DNA from: Aquaspirillum sp. LM1
GTDB taxonomy: Bacteria; Pseudomonadota; Gammaproteobacteria; Burkholderiales; Aquaspirillaceae
Direction of reading: 5' to 3'
Length of the DNA: 64,000 nucleotides
NCBI RefSeq assembly: GCF_002002905.1
Contig: NZ_CP019509.1
Location: 1,116,001 to 1,180,000 of the forward strand
Every line of letters begins with the position of its first letter. The first letter of the stretch is position 1. Below, one piece after another: positions 55,712 through 63,849 of this stretch. The notes under the pieces are model-generated. The model worked only from the letters and a program-made list of their open reading frames with translations. It was not told the DNA's origin and did not search any database. A program made the position numbers and the translations under genes.

Positions 55712-55800
55712 TAAAGAAAGTGCTGCCTATGCGGCAGTGAATGCTTCGCGATCATGCGATCACACATATTTCTCAGCTGCCTATTCGGCAGTTTTGTTGC
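55683..55800 (-). ncRNA. crRNA-like RNA (CreR/CreA-type candidate)
   Basis: In transcript order: pseudo-repeat 1 (55769-55796) keeps the Cas6f hairpin CTGCCGAATAGGCAG exactly and the 8-nt handle as CTGAGAAA, but has lost the repeat's first bases. Pseudo-spacer of 26 nt (55743-55768; array spacers are 32). Pseudo-repeat 2 (55715-55742) keeps TTCACTGCC-GCATA-GGCAG but its handle has diverged. Then the terminator. Only the parts needed for one Cas6f-processed guide are conserved. A TGTTACCAT extended -10 (about 55807-55815) would start transcription near 55800. No further repeats follow, so it is not a degraded ordinary array end. Confidence 0.82.
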
Positions 55801-55876
55801 GGAGCAATGGTAACACCTGCGTTTACAAAGAGGGTGAACGGAACATGTGTCGCGTTTTACCCGACTAAGAGCCGCT

Positions 55877-55954
55877 GCTTCATGACCATGATAACAAACA
55901 TAGGTTCATATGAATAAACATAGGTTGACAATCTCAATCTGAGCTAGCTATGCT
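55877..55954 (+). promoter_or_regulatory. csy1 promoter with upstream targets of the crRNA-like RNA
   Basis: TTGACA (55925-55930), 18 bp, TATGCT (55949-55954). Upstream, AAACATAGGTT occurs twice, 20 bp apart (about 55896 and 55916). Distal site: minus-strand protospacer 55877-55902 with CC PAM (55903-55904), 19 of 26 matches to the pseudo-spacer. Proximal site: CC at 55923-55924 directly abuts the -35, with positions 1-5 and 7 matched and 13 of 26 overall. Confidence 0.8.
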
Positions 55955-55960
55955 AAACAC

Positions 55961-56157
55961 AACTCCACCATCGAGCGCTCTAGGCTGTGTGCATTCAGGA
56001 CTCGAGGCTCTATGGTGGAGGGCTTCCGGCATGGGATGTTCCCGTGCCCCCACGCTAGCAGGGTTTGACGCCAGCAGGAGGGTGCAGGGTGTGATTAAAC
56101 ACACTGGGTTATTAGCATAAGCATGTACGGCTCTCGTTGGCGCGGGAGCCGTACATG
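55961..56157 (+). ncRNA. Structured csy1 leader, homologous to the small RNA (copy 2)
   Basis: It starts at the expected transcription start of the csy promoter with a 9-bp stem CTCCACCAT (55963) / ATGGTGGAG (56012). It ends in the hairpin ATGTACGGCTC/GAGCCGTACAT (56123-56156) around the loop TCGTTGGCGCGG shared with copy 1. Here the T-run is missing, so transcription can enter csy1. Covarying stems support an RNA-level function. Confidence 0.7.
56091..56120 (+). CDS. Mini-ORF in the csy1 leader
   Basis: GTG start with AGGAGG 9 bases upstream (56076-56081). It encodes VIKHTGLLA (first residue Met in practice), with tandem TTA-TTA-GCA at the same place as in copy 1. It precedes the terminator-like hairpin, a layout like a leader peptide. 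Translation is unproven. Confidence 0.33.
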   Translation: MIKHTGLLA

Positions 56158-56205
56158 TATGTGTGCCTGAATTTTACCGTAAAAACCTATCCTGGAGCTA
56201 TTTGT

Positions 56206-57597
56206 ATGGCCCCATCTGTTCCTGTGTTCCGTAGCGCCATCGCCGCTTTCATCGAAGAGCGTCTGGCCGCCAAGCTGGCCAAGCTGGATGCCGATGATCC
56301 CAAGTGCGCTGCATTGCGTGAGCAGTACCAATACCTCACCTGGCTGGACGACGCTGCCCGGCGGGTGCGGCAGATTCAACTGGTCACCCACACCCTGAAA
56401 CCCATCCACCCCGATGCGCGCGGCAGCAATCTGTATGCGCCGCCGTCAACGCTGGCGGATTATCCCGAGCTGGGCAGCCATGCGCTGGCCGGGATGCATG
56501 CCGACGATGTGGTGGGCAATGCCGCCGCCCTGGATGTGTATAAGCTGCTAAAGCTGCAAATAGATGGCCGTTCGCTGTTGGATTGGCTGCGCGATGGCCA
56601 CCCGGATGCCGTCGCCGCGCTCAGCGATGACGCGGACGATGCGCACACCCTGGCCGAGGCATTTGTGGGCATTGCCCAGCCACGCGCCGGGGGGCCGGCT
56701 TCTCACACCTACGCCAAGCAAGTGTTCTGGCTGGTGGGAGACGACCCGCTGGACGACGGGCAATATCACCTGCTCTCGCCCCTATATCCCAGCTCGCTGG
56801 CGCATGCGCTGTTTGCCGTGCTCAATGAGCACCGCTATGGCGAAGCCAACAAGCTGGCGCGCGAGGCCTTGCGCGCCCGGCGCGACCATGACCAGCCGTT
56901 TTATTCCTATCCGTCGCTGGCAGTGCAAAAGTTGGGCGGCTCAAAACCGCAAAATATCAGCCAGCTGAACAGCGAGCGTGGCGGCAATAACTACCTGCTC
57001 AGCAGCTTGCCGCCCATCTGGAAAAGCCATAAGGTTCGGCCACCCACAGGGGCGTCGGTGTTTGATTTGTTTGGCCGCCATGACGATGTGCGTCGGCTGG
57101 TGCATGGGCTGCGTCATTTTCTGGAAAGCAGCGCGCCAGATCGGGCTGATGGCGATGCCCCCGGCCCCAAGAACAACAGACACACCCGCGACATCCGCGA
57201 CCGCTATTACGCTGACTTGATTGATGAGCTGGTGTTGTTTGGCGAAGAGCTGCAAGAACAACTGCCGGCCAACTGGAGCGCCCACGCTGACTGCGTACTG
57301 CACGAAGCAGAACAACTCTGGCTGGACCCCTACCGCTGCGAAACCGACCCCAAATTTTGCGCCAGCTGGATGGCCATGGACTGGCCGGCAGAAGTCGGCC
57401 AGCGCTTTGCCAATTGGCTGAACAAGCAGCTGGCGCAGCATTTGCCATTGGGCGAAGTGGAAATGCGCCACTGGCGCAAGGAGCTGCTGGTGGACGAACG
57501 GCTGGATGGCTGGGCGCGCCATCTGCACCGACAGCGCCGCGAGCAGGACGCACCGGCTTATATTCCCACTCGCGCCGCCACCCGGGAGGCCACATGA
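56206..57597 (+). CDS. csy1: Type I-F Csy complex subunit Csy1 (Cas8f)
   Basis: This is the large subunit of the surveillance complex, involved in PAM recognition with Csy2 and binding the crRNA 5' handle. The 463 residues include the Csy1 features FIEERLAAKLAKL near the N-terminus and GSKPQNISQLNSERGGNNYL (the PQN/N-rich conserved block). The start is the ATG at 56206 with GGAG upstream rather than the longer frame that runs into the leader RNA. It overlaps csy2 by 4 bases. Confidence 0.95.
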   Translation: MAPSVPVFRSAIAAFIEERLAAKLAKLDADDPKCAALREQYQYLTWLDDAARRVRQIQLVTHTLKPIHPDARGSNLYAPPSTLADYPELGSHALAGMHADDVVGNAAALDVYKLLKLQIDGRSLLDWLRDGHPDAVAALSDDADDAHTLAEAFVGIAQPRAGGPASHTYAKQVFWLVGDDPLDDGQYHLLSPLYPSSLAHALFAVLNEHRYGEANKLAREALRARRDHDQPFYSYPSLAVQKLGGSKPQNISQLNSERGGNNYLLSSLPPIWKSHKVRPPTGASVFDLFGRHDDVRRLVHGLRHFLESSAPDRADGDAPGPKNNRHTRDIRDRYYADLIDELVLFGEELQEQLPANWSAHADCVLHEAEQLWLDPYRCETDPKFCASWMAMDWPAEVGQRFANWLNKQLAQHLPLGEVEMRHWRKELLVDERLDGWARHLHRQRREQDAPAYIPTRAATREAT

Positions 57598-58589
57598 GCG
57601 CCACTTTGCCTGACAACGATGGCCTGCTGATTCTGCCGCGTCTGCGCATCCAGAACGCCAACGCCATTTCCAGCCCGTTCACCCATGGCTTTCCCGCTAT
57701 CACCGCCTTTATTGGTCTGATGTGGGCGCTGGAGCGCAAGCTGGCTGAGCAGCAACTGCCGCTGATTTTCAACAGCGTTGGCGTGATCTGCCATGATTTT
57801 GCCGAGCAAACCCAGCCCGGCTATGTGCAAACTTTTCGTCTGACGCGCAACCCGCTGAACCAGCGCGGTGAGCCGCCAGCGATTGTCGAACACGGTCGCA
57901 TGCACCTGACGCTGACCCTGGTGTTTGGCGTCAGTGGCGGCTTTGTTGAACTGGATGCCAACGCCCGCCATCAGCTGGCCGAGTGCGTGGCCGAACAACT
58001 GAGCTGCATGCGGGTAGCTGGCGGCAGCGTGCTGCCCGCCGCCGAGCCGCGCCCCGGCGGGCGTCGGCAGCAGCCCTGGCTGGAAGTGCTGAGCCAGGAT
58101 AGCCAGGAGCGCGCCAACAGCTTTCGTCGTTTGCGCCGGCAATGGCTGCCCGGTTTTGCCCTGGTGAGCCGCGATGACCTGTTGACCAGCCATCTGCACA
58201 CCCTGCGCCAGCATACCCCGGACACCAGTGTGCTGGATGCCTGGCTGGATCTGTCGCGCTTTAACTGGCGTCCGGCAGAGCGCGACAACCACGGCAAGGT
58301 GATCTGGCGGCATGATCGCCCGGCTGGCACCGGCTGGCTGGTACCCATTCCGGTCGGTTACGCCGCGCTGGGTGAGCTGCATCCGCCCGGCAGCGTGCGT
58401 GATGCCCGCGACACCAATACGCCGTTCCGCTTTGTTGAGGGGCTGTACAGCCTGGGGCAATGGATCAGCCCGCACCGGCTGGAACGCCCGGAGCAACTGC
58501 TATGGTTTGCCGACAGCCAACCCGAAGCTGGCCACTATCGCTGCCGCAACGCCTTTGCCGACACCCCCGCTGGCGCACTATCCGTCTGA
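57594..58589 (+). CDS. csy2: Type I-F Csy complex subunit Csy2 (Cas5f)
   Basis: Csy2 forms the tail of the Csy complex with Csy1 and holds the crRNA handle. The 331-residue RAMP-fold protein starts with LLILPRLRIQNANAISSPFT followed by HGFPAITAFIGLMWAL, the family signature. The ATGA overlap with csy1 indicates coupling. Confidence 0.95.
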   Translation: MSATLPDNDGLLILPRLRIQNANAISSPFTHGFPAITAFIGLMWALERKLAEQQLPLIFNSVGVICHDFAEQTQPGYVQTFRLTRNPLNQRGEPPAIVEHGRMHLTLTLVFGVSGGFVELDANARHQLAECVAEQLSCMRVAGGSVLPAAEPRPGGRRQQPWLEVLSQDSQERANSFRRLRRQWLPGFALVSRDDLLTSHLHTLRQHTPDTSVLDAWLDLSRFNWRPAERDNHGKVIWRHDRPAGTGWLVPIPVGYAALGELHPPGSVRDARDTNTPFRFVEGLYSLGQWISPHRLERPEQLLWFADSQPEAGHYRCRNAFADTPAGALSV

Positions 58590-58623
58590 CCCCTGTTGAA
58601 CATCCTGCAAGGAGACTTTACTC

Positions 58624-59646
58624 ATGGCTCTGAAAACCGCATCTGTCCTCGCTTTTGAACGCAAACTCGACCCCTCCGACGCCCTGTTTCATGCGGGCCT
58701 GTGGAGTGAGCGCCAACAGGCTGACGCCTGGCCCGTGGTGGCGGTAAAAGAAAAATCCGTGCGCGGCACCATCTCCAACCGCCTGAAAACCAAAGATCAG
58801 GACCCGCTCAAGCTGGACGCCGCTATCCAAAACCCCAATCTGCAAACGGTAGACATCGCTGCCCTGCCCGCCCACGCCGACACCCTGAAAGTCAGCTTCA
58901 CCCTGCGCGTGCTCAGCGGTGCCGGCCAACCCTCGGCCTGCAACGACAAAGCCTATCAAGACAAACTGCTGGCCACCGTGCACGATTATGTCCAGCGCCA
59001 AGGTTTTGCCGAACTGGCGCGCCGCTATGCCCACAACCTGGCCAATGGCCGCTTTTTGTGGCGCAACCGCACCGGCGCAGAAAACATCGAAATCCACATT
59101 GAACACCGCACCGCCGGCGAAGCCGCCAATACCTGGATATTCGACGCCCTGAGCCTGTCCCTGCGCCAGTTTGACGCTGTCAGCGCACCACTGGATGCCC
59201 TGTCGGCGCTGATTGCCGACGGCCTGGCTGGCGCGCGCCATGTGCTGCTGCACATCACCGCCTTTGTCCGCATCGGTGCCGGCCAGGAGGTATACCCCTC
59301 GCAAGAATTGGTGCTTAACCGCGAACGCGGCGGCAAGAGCAAAACCCTCTACACCGTTGGCGACGCCGCCGGCATGCACTCGCAAAAAATCGGCAACGCC
59401 ATCCGCACCATCGACACCTGGTATCCCGAAGCCGACACCCTGGGCCTGGGGCCGATTGCCGTCGAACCGTATGGCTCGGTCACCACCCAGGGCAAGGCCT
59501 ACCGCCAGCCAAAAGCCAAGCAGGATTTTTACACCCTGCTGGACAACTGGGTGCTGAAAGACCAAATTCCGGCGCTGGAGCAGCAGCACTTTGTCATCGC
59601 CACGCTGATTCGCGGTGGCGTGTTTGGCGAGTCGGAAGACAAGTAA
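58624..59646 (+). CDS. csy3: Type I-F Csy complex backbone Csy3 (Cas7f)
   Basis: Six copies form the crRNA-binding backbone; each flips out every sixth crRNA base. The 340-residue protein has the family start [20 protein letters not shown], the middle block [18 protein letters not shown] and the C-terminal [18 protein letters not shown] precedes the ATG. Confidence 0.96.
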   Translation: MALKTASVLAFERKLDPSDALFHAGLWSERQQADAWPVVAVKEKSVRGTISNRLKTKDQDPLKLDAAIQNPNLQTVDIAALPAHADTLKVSFTLRVLSGAGQPSACNDKAYQDKLLATVHDYVQRQGFAELARRYAHNLANGRFLWRNRTGAENIEIHIEHRTAGEAANTWIFDALSLSLRQFDAVSAPLDALSALIADGLAGARHVLLHITAFVRIGAGQEVYPSQELVLNRERGGKSKTLYTVGDAAGMHSQKIGNAIRTIDTWYPEADTLGLGPIAVEPYGSVTTQGKAYRQPKAKQDFYTLLDNWVLKDQIPALEQQHFVIATLIRGGVFGESEDK

Positions 59647-59647
59647 C

Positions 59648-60241
59648 ATGGACCACTACCTCGACCTGCACCTGCTACCCGATCCGGAGTTCTCATCGGC
59701 CCAACTGATGAGCGCACTGTTTGCCAAGCTGCACCGTGCCCTGGTGGCGCAGCCAGATGTGCACATCGGCGTCAGCCTGCCGCAAGCGCGCGCCGGCCAG
59801 CGCTCAACCGATGAACAGCCCGGCACGCAGCCTTACCTGGGCCAACACCTGCGCCTGCACGGCCAGGCCGATGCGCTGGCGGCGCTGATGGCCCAGCCGT
59901 GGCTTTCTGGCATGCGTGACCATGTTAACCTCAGCGCCATCACCCCCGCCCCGGCCAATGCCCCGCACCGGCTGGTGCGCCGGGTACAGGCCGACAGCAA
60001 TCCGGAGCGTCTGCGTCGCCGGCTGTGCAAACGTCACACCCTGAGTGAAGAAGACGCCCGCCAACGCATCCCCAACCGCGCCGCCCACTATCTGGAGTTG
60101 CCCTATGTGCAATTGCGCAGCCAGAGCACCGGCCAGCACTTTTTGCTGTTCATCGACCAAGGTGCCAACCTGCCAGAGCCTTGCCTGGGTGGCTTTAACC
60201 GCTACGGCCTGAGCCAGGGTGGCAGCGTGCCCTGGTTCTGA
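59648..60241 (+). CDS. csy4: Type I-F crRNA endonuclease Csy4 (Cas6f)
   Basis: Csy4 cuts the repeat RNA just after the hairpin and stays bound. The 197-residue protein has the general-base His29 at the same number as in Pseudomonas aeruginosa Csy4. It has an arginine-rich helix (about 111-130) for the hairpin groove, the serine loop RSQSTGQHF and the C-terminal YGLSQGGSVPWF. The start at 59648 is used because it places His29 correctly. Confidence 0.96.
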   Translation: MDHYLDLHLLPDPEFSSAQLMSALFAKLHRALVAQPDVHIGVSLPQARAGQRSTDEQPGTQPYLGQHLRLHGQADALAALMAQPWLSGMRDHVNLSAITPAPANAPHRLVRRVQADSNPERLRRRLCKRHTLSEEDARQRIPNRAAHYLELPYVQLRSQSTGQHFLLFIDQGANLPEPCLGGFNRYGLSQGGSVPWF

Positions 60242-60382
60242 CTCTGCGCCGACCCTTTTTTTTACCAGGGAATTCGGTGCTAACAAAATCAAGCACTTAG
60301 CGACTTGGTGAAAAAAAGGGGGTTGGCGGGCTGGTCCAATGGAATGGTTGGTGTAACAATGACTTAGCGGAAAAGTGCTCTA
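60242..60382 (+). promoter_or_regulatory. CRISPR leader with an IHF-type site
   Basis: This 141-bp sequence runs from csy4 to the first repeat. AATCAAGCACTTA (60287-60299) fits the IHF consensus WATCAA-N4-TTR exactly, 84 bp before repeat 1. IHF assists leader-proximal integration in I-E and I-F systems. A T8 tract at about 60256-60263 is also present. Confidence 0.75.
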
Positions 60383-62666
60383 GTTCACTGCCGAATAGGC
60401 AGCTTAGAAAGCCCCCAGCCCCTCACCCCGCCAGGGCGCTGGGTTCACTGCCGAATAGGCAGCTTAGAAATTCACCGTCCGCCGGCGCTGGCCAGGTTCG
60501 CCGTTCACTGCCGAATAGGCAGCTTAGAAACAACCGTCCCGAACTTCTGGCCGCTCCTTATCTGTTCACTGCCGAATAGGCAGCTTAGAAAGGCGGGCAG
60601 CGCCCGTGGCCGAAGGCCAGCGCGTTCACTGCCGAATAGGCAGCTTAGAAACGACGTAATTCGCTTGCGTCTGATCATTCGAGGTTCACTGCCGAATAGG
60701 CAGCTTAGAAATTGCATTTCATGGCGTCCGGAACATTGATGGCGTTCACTGCCGAATAGGCAGCTTAGAAAGCCCCGGTCGATTTATCCACCGCTGCCGG
60801 ATAGTTCACTGCCGAATAGGCAGCTTAGAAATGGCGGGGTGAGGGGCTGGGGGCGAGCGCAGCGTTCACTGCCGAATAGGCAGCTTAGAAAGTTATTGCA
60901 ACACCCTCGGCCACCCGCACTTGGTTCACTGCCGAATAGGCAGCTTAGAAACAATGGCGACGTGGACGCCCCTGGCGTGTATGGTTCACTGCCGAATAGG
61001 CAGCTTAGAAAGCCCCGACCGCCCCGACCGCCCCGACCGCCCCGTTCACTGCCGAATAGGCAGCTTAGAAACTGTTGACTCTCACGCTCTTGGGTTCTTT
61101 GTCGTTCACTGCCGAATAGGCAGCTTAGAAATGGAGCCGGGCACGGCGTCGTAAAATGCCGGCGTTCACTGCCGAATAGGCAGCTTAGAAATGCCGCCGA
61201 CGTGATTGGTCTGGCCGCCGCAAGTTCACTGCCGAATAGGCAGCTTAGAAATTCACCGTTCGCCGGCGCTGGCCAAGGTTCGCGTTCACTGCCGAATAGG
61301 CAGCTTAGAAACGGCGCTGCCGTGGTCTACCAGGCGGTTTCACTGTTCACTGCCGAATAGGCAGCTTAGAAATTATCGAGCTCTGACGCAGAGTAAAGCG
61401 GCATGTTCACTGCCGAATAGGCAGCTTAGAAAGCGAGCCAGCCGACCTGAAGGTCTATGCTGACGTTCACTGCCGAATAGGCAGCTTAGAAACACACCCA
61501 GGCGGCGTCCGGCGCGTCGTGCTCGTTCACTGCCGAATAGGCAGCTTAGAAAAATTGCTAATGCGCTATTTGACTGTGCTGTTAGTTCACTGCCGAATAG
61601 GCAGCTTAGAAATAATGCCGAATCGCGTCTAAGTTGAATTCTTTCGTTCACTGCCGAATAGGCAGCTTAGAAAATCGCCCAGGCGCACGACAGCGGGCTG
61701 ATCGAGTTCACTGCCGAATAGGCAGCTTAGAAATGGCCCCCGGCTCGCGCGCCATCCTGATGGCTGTTCACTGCCGAATAGGCAGCTTAGAAAAGCACCA
61801 TCAAGTGCTAGCGCAATGTGCCTGTTGTTCACTGCCGAATAGGCAGCTTAGAAAAGCCCGCCAGCGCTGCCGACACGCACAGATACGTTCACTGCCGAAT
61901 AGGCAGCTTAGAAATGGCAGTTGCTCTGGCCGGCGGCCATGCTCAAGTTCACTGCCGAATAGGCAGCTTATGTCCGCGCAGTTCACTGCCGAATAGGCAG
62001 CTTAGAAAAGCAGCTGGTCGAGGATGTTTTGCTGATAGTCGTTCACTGCCGAATAGGCAGCTTAGAAAACAAACTGCCCAGGCCATCAAACGCAGCATTC
62101 GTTCACTGCCGAATAGGCAGCTTAGAAAGCCGCGCCGCACTGCGCTGACCCAGCGGCATGGTTCACTGCCGAATAGGCAGCTTAGAAAGCAGAGGCCGCC
62201 GCCCAGTTTGAAGGCATGGCGTTCACTGCCGAATAGGCAGCTTAGAAACAGACTGGGTTGATTTACGGCCAGCGCTGTGCAGTTCACTGCCGAATAGGCA
62301 GCTTAGAAATGGCTGCATCAGTCGCATGCTCCTTCACGCAGGTTCACTGCCGAATAGGCAGCTTAGAAAAGACGGCACTGAGCGCGATTACTGGCAAGGC
62401 CGTTCACTGCCGAATAGGCAGCTTAGAAAACCAATTGCCGGCTGGCAGCATTGGAAATCACGTTCACTGCCGAATAGGCAGCTTAGAAAGTACTGATCTA
62501 CGACGAGCCCAGCGGCGCGGTGTTCACTGCCGAATAGGCAGCTTAGAAAGATCACCTCGGCCATCCGCGCCGCGCGAATTTGTTCACTGCCGAATAGGCA
62601 GCTTAGAAAACGGAAAGCAGCAGCAAACAGGTCTTGATAAGGTTCACTGCCGAATAGGCAGCTTAG

Positions 62667-62775
62667 GGACGCGCTGATTTATTCAGAAAAATCGTGTTTG
62701 CCAAAAGCAAAACCCAGCAAAATCAACATCCTGGATTCCTACCTTCGCGGGAATGACGATTTTTTCAGCGTATCC
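62667..62775 (+). mobile_element. MITE-like element, copy 4, inside a CRISPR repeat
   Basis: 109 bp; ends GGACGCGCTGA and TCAGCGTATCC; TTAG duplicated at 62663-62666 and 62776-62779. It splits the repeat beginning at 62642 just past its hairpin. The dRS3-like core has changes (ATTCCTACC). Confidence 0.93.
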
Positions 62776-63740
62776 TTAGAAAATCGCCACAAGGATCACT
62801 GGCAGCTTTGCCGGGTTCACTGCCGAATAGGCAGCTTAGAAAAGCAACTGGGCAACACCCCCAGCCAGACCATTGTTCACTGCCGAATAGGCAGCTTAGA
62901 AATCAGGTGCCGTGCAGAATTTTAGTGGGGGGCTGTTCACTGCCGAATAGGCAGCTTAGAAAAGTCCGGCTTGAGCCGAACGACTCTTCTGGTCGTTCAC
63001 TGCCGAATAGGCAGCTTAGAAAACCCTGCGCAGGGTGCTTGCGGGATATACAGCGTTCACTGCCGAATAGGCAGCTTAGAAACGCACCAGGCGCAGGCCG
63101 GGGCGCTGGGCGGCGTTCACTGCCGAATAGGCAGCTTAGAAAAGCGACGCAAACGCAGCCGCCATCTTGATAATTGTTCACTGCCGAATAGGCAGCTTAG
63201 AAAACGCATATCTGTACAAGGTGCTGGCCGGCGGCGTTCACTGCCGAATAGGCAGCTTAGAAAGATACCCATCACATGGACTGAGCTGTCGGCATGTTCA
63301 CTGCCGAATAGGCAGCTTAGAAAATCAAAATCAATGGCACAACGATTGAGTGCTGGTTCACTGCCGAATAGGCAGCTTAGAAAAGCCGCTCAGCTGTGGT
63401 CTGGATATCCTGGCCGTTCACTGCCGAATAGGCAGCTTAGAAACCTAGCCTGCGGTGAACAGGTCAGTTGACGTAGTTCACTGCCGAACAGGCAGCTTAG
63501 AAATGTGGGTGGTGCTGGTGCCGGAATCTGAGTACGTTCACTGCCGAATAGGCAGCTTAGAAATAAATGAGCAAGGGCGTCGGCGGCACGGTCGGGTTCA
63601 CTGCCGAATAGGCAGCTTAGAAAAGGCTCGTCGTCGCCACCGACCGGCTCACGGTGTTCACTGCCGAATAGGCAGCTTAGAAAGCTTGATCAGCTCGCGC
63701 AGCGCGGGCAGCTCAGTTCACTGCCGAATAGGCAGCTTAG

Positions 63741-63849
63741 GACGCGCTGATTTATTCAGAAAAACCGTTTTTGCCAAAAACAAAGCCCAGCAAAATCAAC
63801 ACCCTGGATTCCCGCCTTCGCGGGAATGACGATTTTTTCAGCGTATCCC
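63741..63849 (+). mobile_element. MITE-like element, copy 5, inside a CRISPR repeat
   Basis: 109 bp with TTAG duplicated at 63737-63740 and 63850-63853. Same insertion position and orientation as copy 4 but different internal bases and flanking spacers. The dRS3-type core is perfect, and its hairpin is soon followed by T6. Confidence 0.93.

Noticed and set aside
55715-55796. The crRNA-like unit as a decayed end of an ordinary second CRISPR array
   Set aside because: It has only two repeats, a non-standard 26-bp spacer, a terminator directly after it, and conservation limited to the parts a single guide needs. The spacer matches local promoters rather than foreign DNA. Decay remains the main alternative but explains these features less well.
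56158-56165. Exact 8-base match TATGTGTG of the pseudo-spacer seed, just upstream of csy1
   Set aside because: It is preceded by TG rather than a CC PAM and the match stops at once. An 8-mer in a few hundred bases can occur by chance, and the 55877-55904 site is far better.
54636-56205. A retron or diversity-generating element to explain the structured RNA copies
   Set aside because: No reverse transcriptase, template repeat or variable-region gene is present nearby.
60505-63829. Many short open frames across the CRISPR array encoding repeated peptides
   Set aside because: They are translations of the 28-bp repeat in various frames and spacer contexts, not genes.
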